A stretch of 64,000 bases of DNA, taken from NCBI GenBank assembly GCA_002692725.1, contig NZLU01000042.1, positions 62,001 through 126,000 of the forward strand, in the 5' to 3' direction. Positions 63,125 through 64,000 of this stretch are shown one piece after another. The notes beneath the pieces are model-generated. The model saw only the letters and a program-made list of their open reading frames with translations, made no database searches and had not been told where the DNA came from. The DNA comes from Ponticaulis sp. (lineage in GTDB: Bacteria; Pseudomonadota; Alphaproteobacteria; Caulobacterales; Hyphomonadaceae). How positions within the stretch are numbered: the stretch's first letter is position 1; the number at the start of each line of letters is the position of its first letter. The translations under genes and the position numbers were made by a program.

Positions 63125-64000
63125 ATGCGTGGAAAATCGATCGCATCTCAGTTGAACATTATTGGATATGTCAGTTGCCTTGTACTGGCTGTGGTTTTTG
63201 CTTCGGTTGCCTGGCTCACCTATCAGAACGCTGTAGATAGCCGCAAAAACGAATTGAAGAGCCTCGTGGGCTCGACCCTCACTCTGGTCGAACATGCGCG
63301 CGCCAGCGACATAGAGTCACCGGGCAATGTGATCAATCCGATACGATATCGTGGTCGCGAATACTTTTTTATCATCGACACAAACGCCACAATGGTCGCC
63401 CACCCTATTCGTCCCGATATGAATGGAACAGACCTGCGCACGCCCGACGCTAACGGAAACAATTATTTCGAAGAAATGATCGAAACTGCACTCTCGAATC
63501 CTGAAGGCGGATTTGTGCACTATGAATGGGCTAAACCGGGCGCTGACCCGGAAGATCTCTCCCCTAAAATGAGTTTTGTTCAGGCAACCGCCGACAGAAC
63601 CTGGATTGTCGGGACAGGCATATATATTGACGATCTTCAGGCCCTTGCTGTCCGCTATACCGTAATCGCACTTGTCAGCTTTCTGATTGTCGGTGGCCTT
63701 CTGTTCTTCGCCATTCGCCGTGTTACCAATTCCATCACGCGACCGATCAACGGTCTGTGCGAAACTATGGAAAAACTATCTGATGGGCAGACTTCGATTT
63801 CCGTCAACGCAACTGATCGCAAAGACGAAATCGGCAAAATGGCCCGTTCGGTCGAAACCTTCCGTGAGGGACTCATCCAGCGCGCGGAGCTGGAAGCCGA
63901 ACAACGCATGGCGAGCCAGGCAGAAGCAGACCGTCAGACGCACGTAAAAGAGTTGATTGAGGGCTTCCGCGACGAGGCCCGCCAATTAATTACTGGCGTT
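63125..64000 (+). CDS. Methyl-accepting chemotaxis protein with single-Cache sensor, cut by the window edge
   Basis: An open frame from ATG 63125 runs to the window end (292 codons, no stop). TM1 (LNIIGYVSCLVLAVVFASVA near 10-29) is followed by an sCache domain (REYFFIIDTNATMVAHPIRP near 78-97; GNNYFEEMIETALSNPEGGF near 110-129; RTWIVGTGIYIDDL near 158-171), TM2 (YTVIALVSFLIVGGLLFFAI near 178-197) and a HAMP domain (VTNSITRPINGLCETMEKLS). The signalling domain would lie beyond the window. sCache receptors usually sense small organic acids, but no ligand can be assigned here. Confidence 0.88.
   Translation, partial: MRGKSIASQLNIIGYVSCLVLAVVFASVAWLTYQNAVDSRKNELKSLVGSTLTLVEHARASDIESPGNVINPIRYRGREYFFIIDTNATMVAHPIRPDMNGTDLRTPDANGNNYFEEMIETALSNPEGGFVHYEWAKPGADPEDLSPKMSFVQATADRTWIVGTGIYIDDLQALAVRYTVIALVSFLIVGGLLFFAIRRVTNSITRPINGLCETMEKLSDGQTSISVNATDRKDEIGKMARSVETFREGLIQRAELEAEQRMASQAEADRQTHVKELIEGFRDEARQLITGV

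Overview
The window reads as chromosomal DNA of an alphaproteobacterium, most likely Hyphomonadaceae or another Maricaulales-type marine lineage. I infer this from the order of the ruvCAB, ybgC-tolQRAB-pal-cpoB and tilS-ftsH blocks, the DUF4164-zapA, 6S RNA-ygfA and ymdB-yebC blocks, two TonB-dependent receptors, an alpha-type 6S RNA, and moderately high GC. The genus is not established. I saw no tRNA, rRNA, CRISPR array, prophage or classical insertion sequence.

Layout. 1-2.0 kb: a decayed leucine-rich-repeat gene, then a membrane protein/winged-helix regulator pair behind two identical-class palindromes (ACTTTG-N5-CAAAGT). 2-7.8 kb (minus): a Tat-signal lipoprotein aminotransferase, a TauE/SafE permease, a large TonB-dependent receptor with a structured leader, and an ANTAR antiterminator. 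8-13 kb: lpdA, PhzF-like isomerase, a YdcZ-type transporter, thiD with two small unknown genes, and a small membrane protein. 13-28.7 kb (mostly minus): ftsH, tilS, cpoB, pal, tolB, tolA, tolR, tolQ, ybgC, then a 4 kb accessory segment between two paralogous secreted NTR/TIMP-like genes, then ruvB-ruvA-ruvC. 28.7-38.2 kb: a MarR/monooxygenase/DUF2798 cluster, a second TonB-dependent receptor, and a complete tripartite RND efflux system with divergent outer-membrane factor. 38.2-43.7 kb: YcgN, thiE, a secreted VOC protein, an S41 protease, a short lipoprotein, a 39-residue ORF and a second TauE/SafE permease behind a hairpin that covers its ribosome binding site. 43.7-50.3 kb (minus): tkt, gap, a zinc-ribbon protein, pgk, a membrane protein and class I aldolase. 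50.4-64 kb: DUF4164-zapA, 6S RNA-ygfA, ymdB, yebC and a PP2C-like gene, interleaved with three chemoreceptors, a soluble TonB-domain protein and an MscS channel.

How the genes work together. Tol-Pal with CpoB and YbgC forms the envelope-constriction machine, and ZapA supports the division ring. RuvABC resolves recombination junctions. tkt-gap-pgk-fba supplies central carbon flux and lpdA the E3 subunit. thiD and thiE, in separate places, make thiamine phosphate. The RND system and MarR cluster look like stress or xenobiotic defence.

The most interesting non-gene structure is at 24.5-25.0 kb. A 102-residue GIY-YIG nuclease ORF is bracketed by inverted 40-bp palindromes whose stems differ by compensatory changes, and a third diverged copy abuts the next gene. 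It looks like a minimal REP-like unit with its own nuclease. Second are the RBS-covering hairpin with a short upstream ORF at 42.1-42.3 kb and the double-palindrome operator at 0.94-0.99 kb. All start choices and functions here come from reading the sequence alone; no database search was run.
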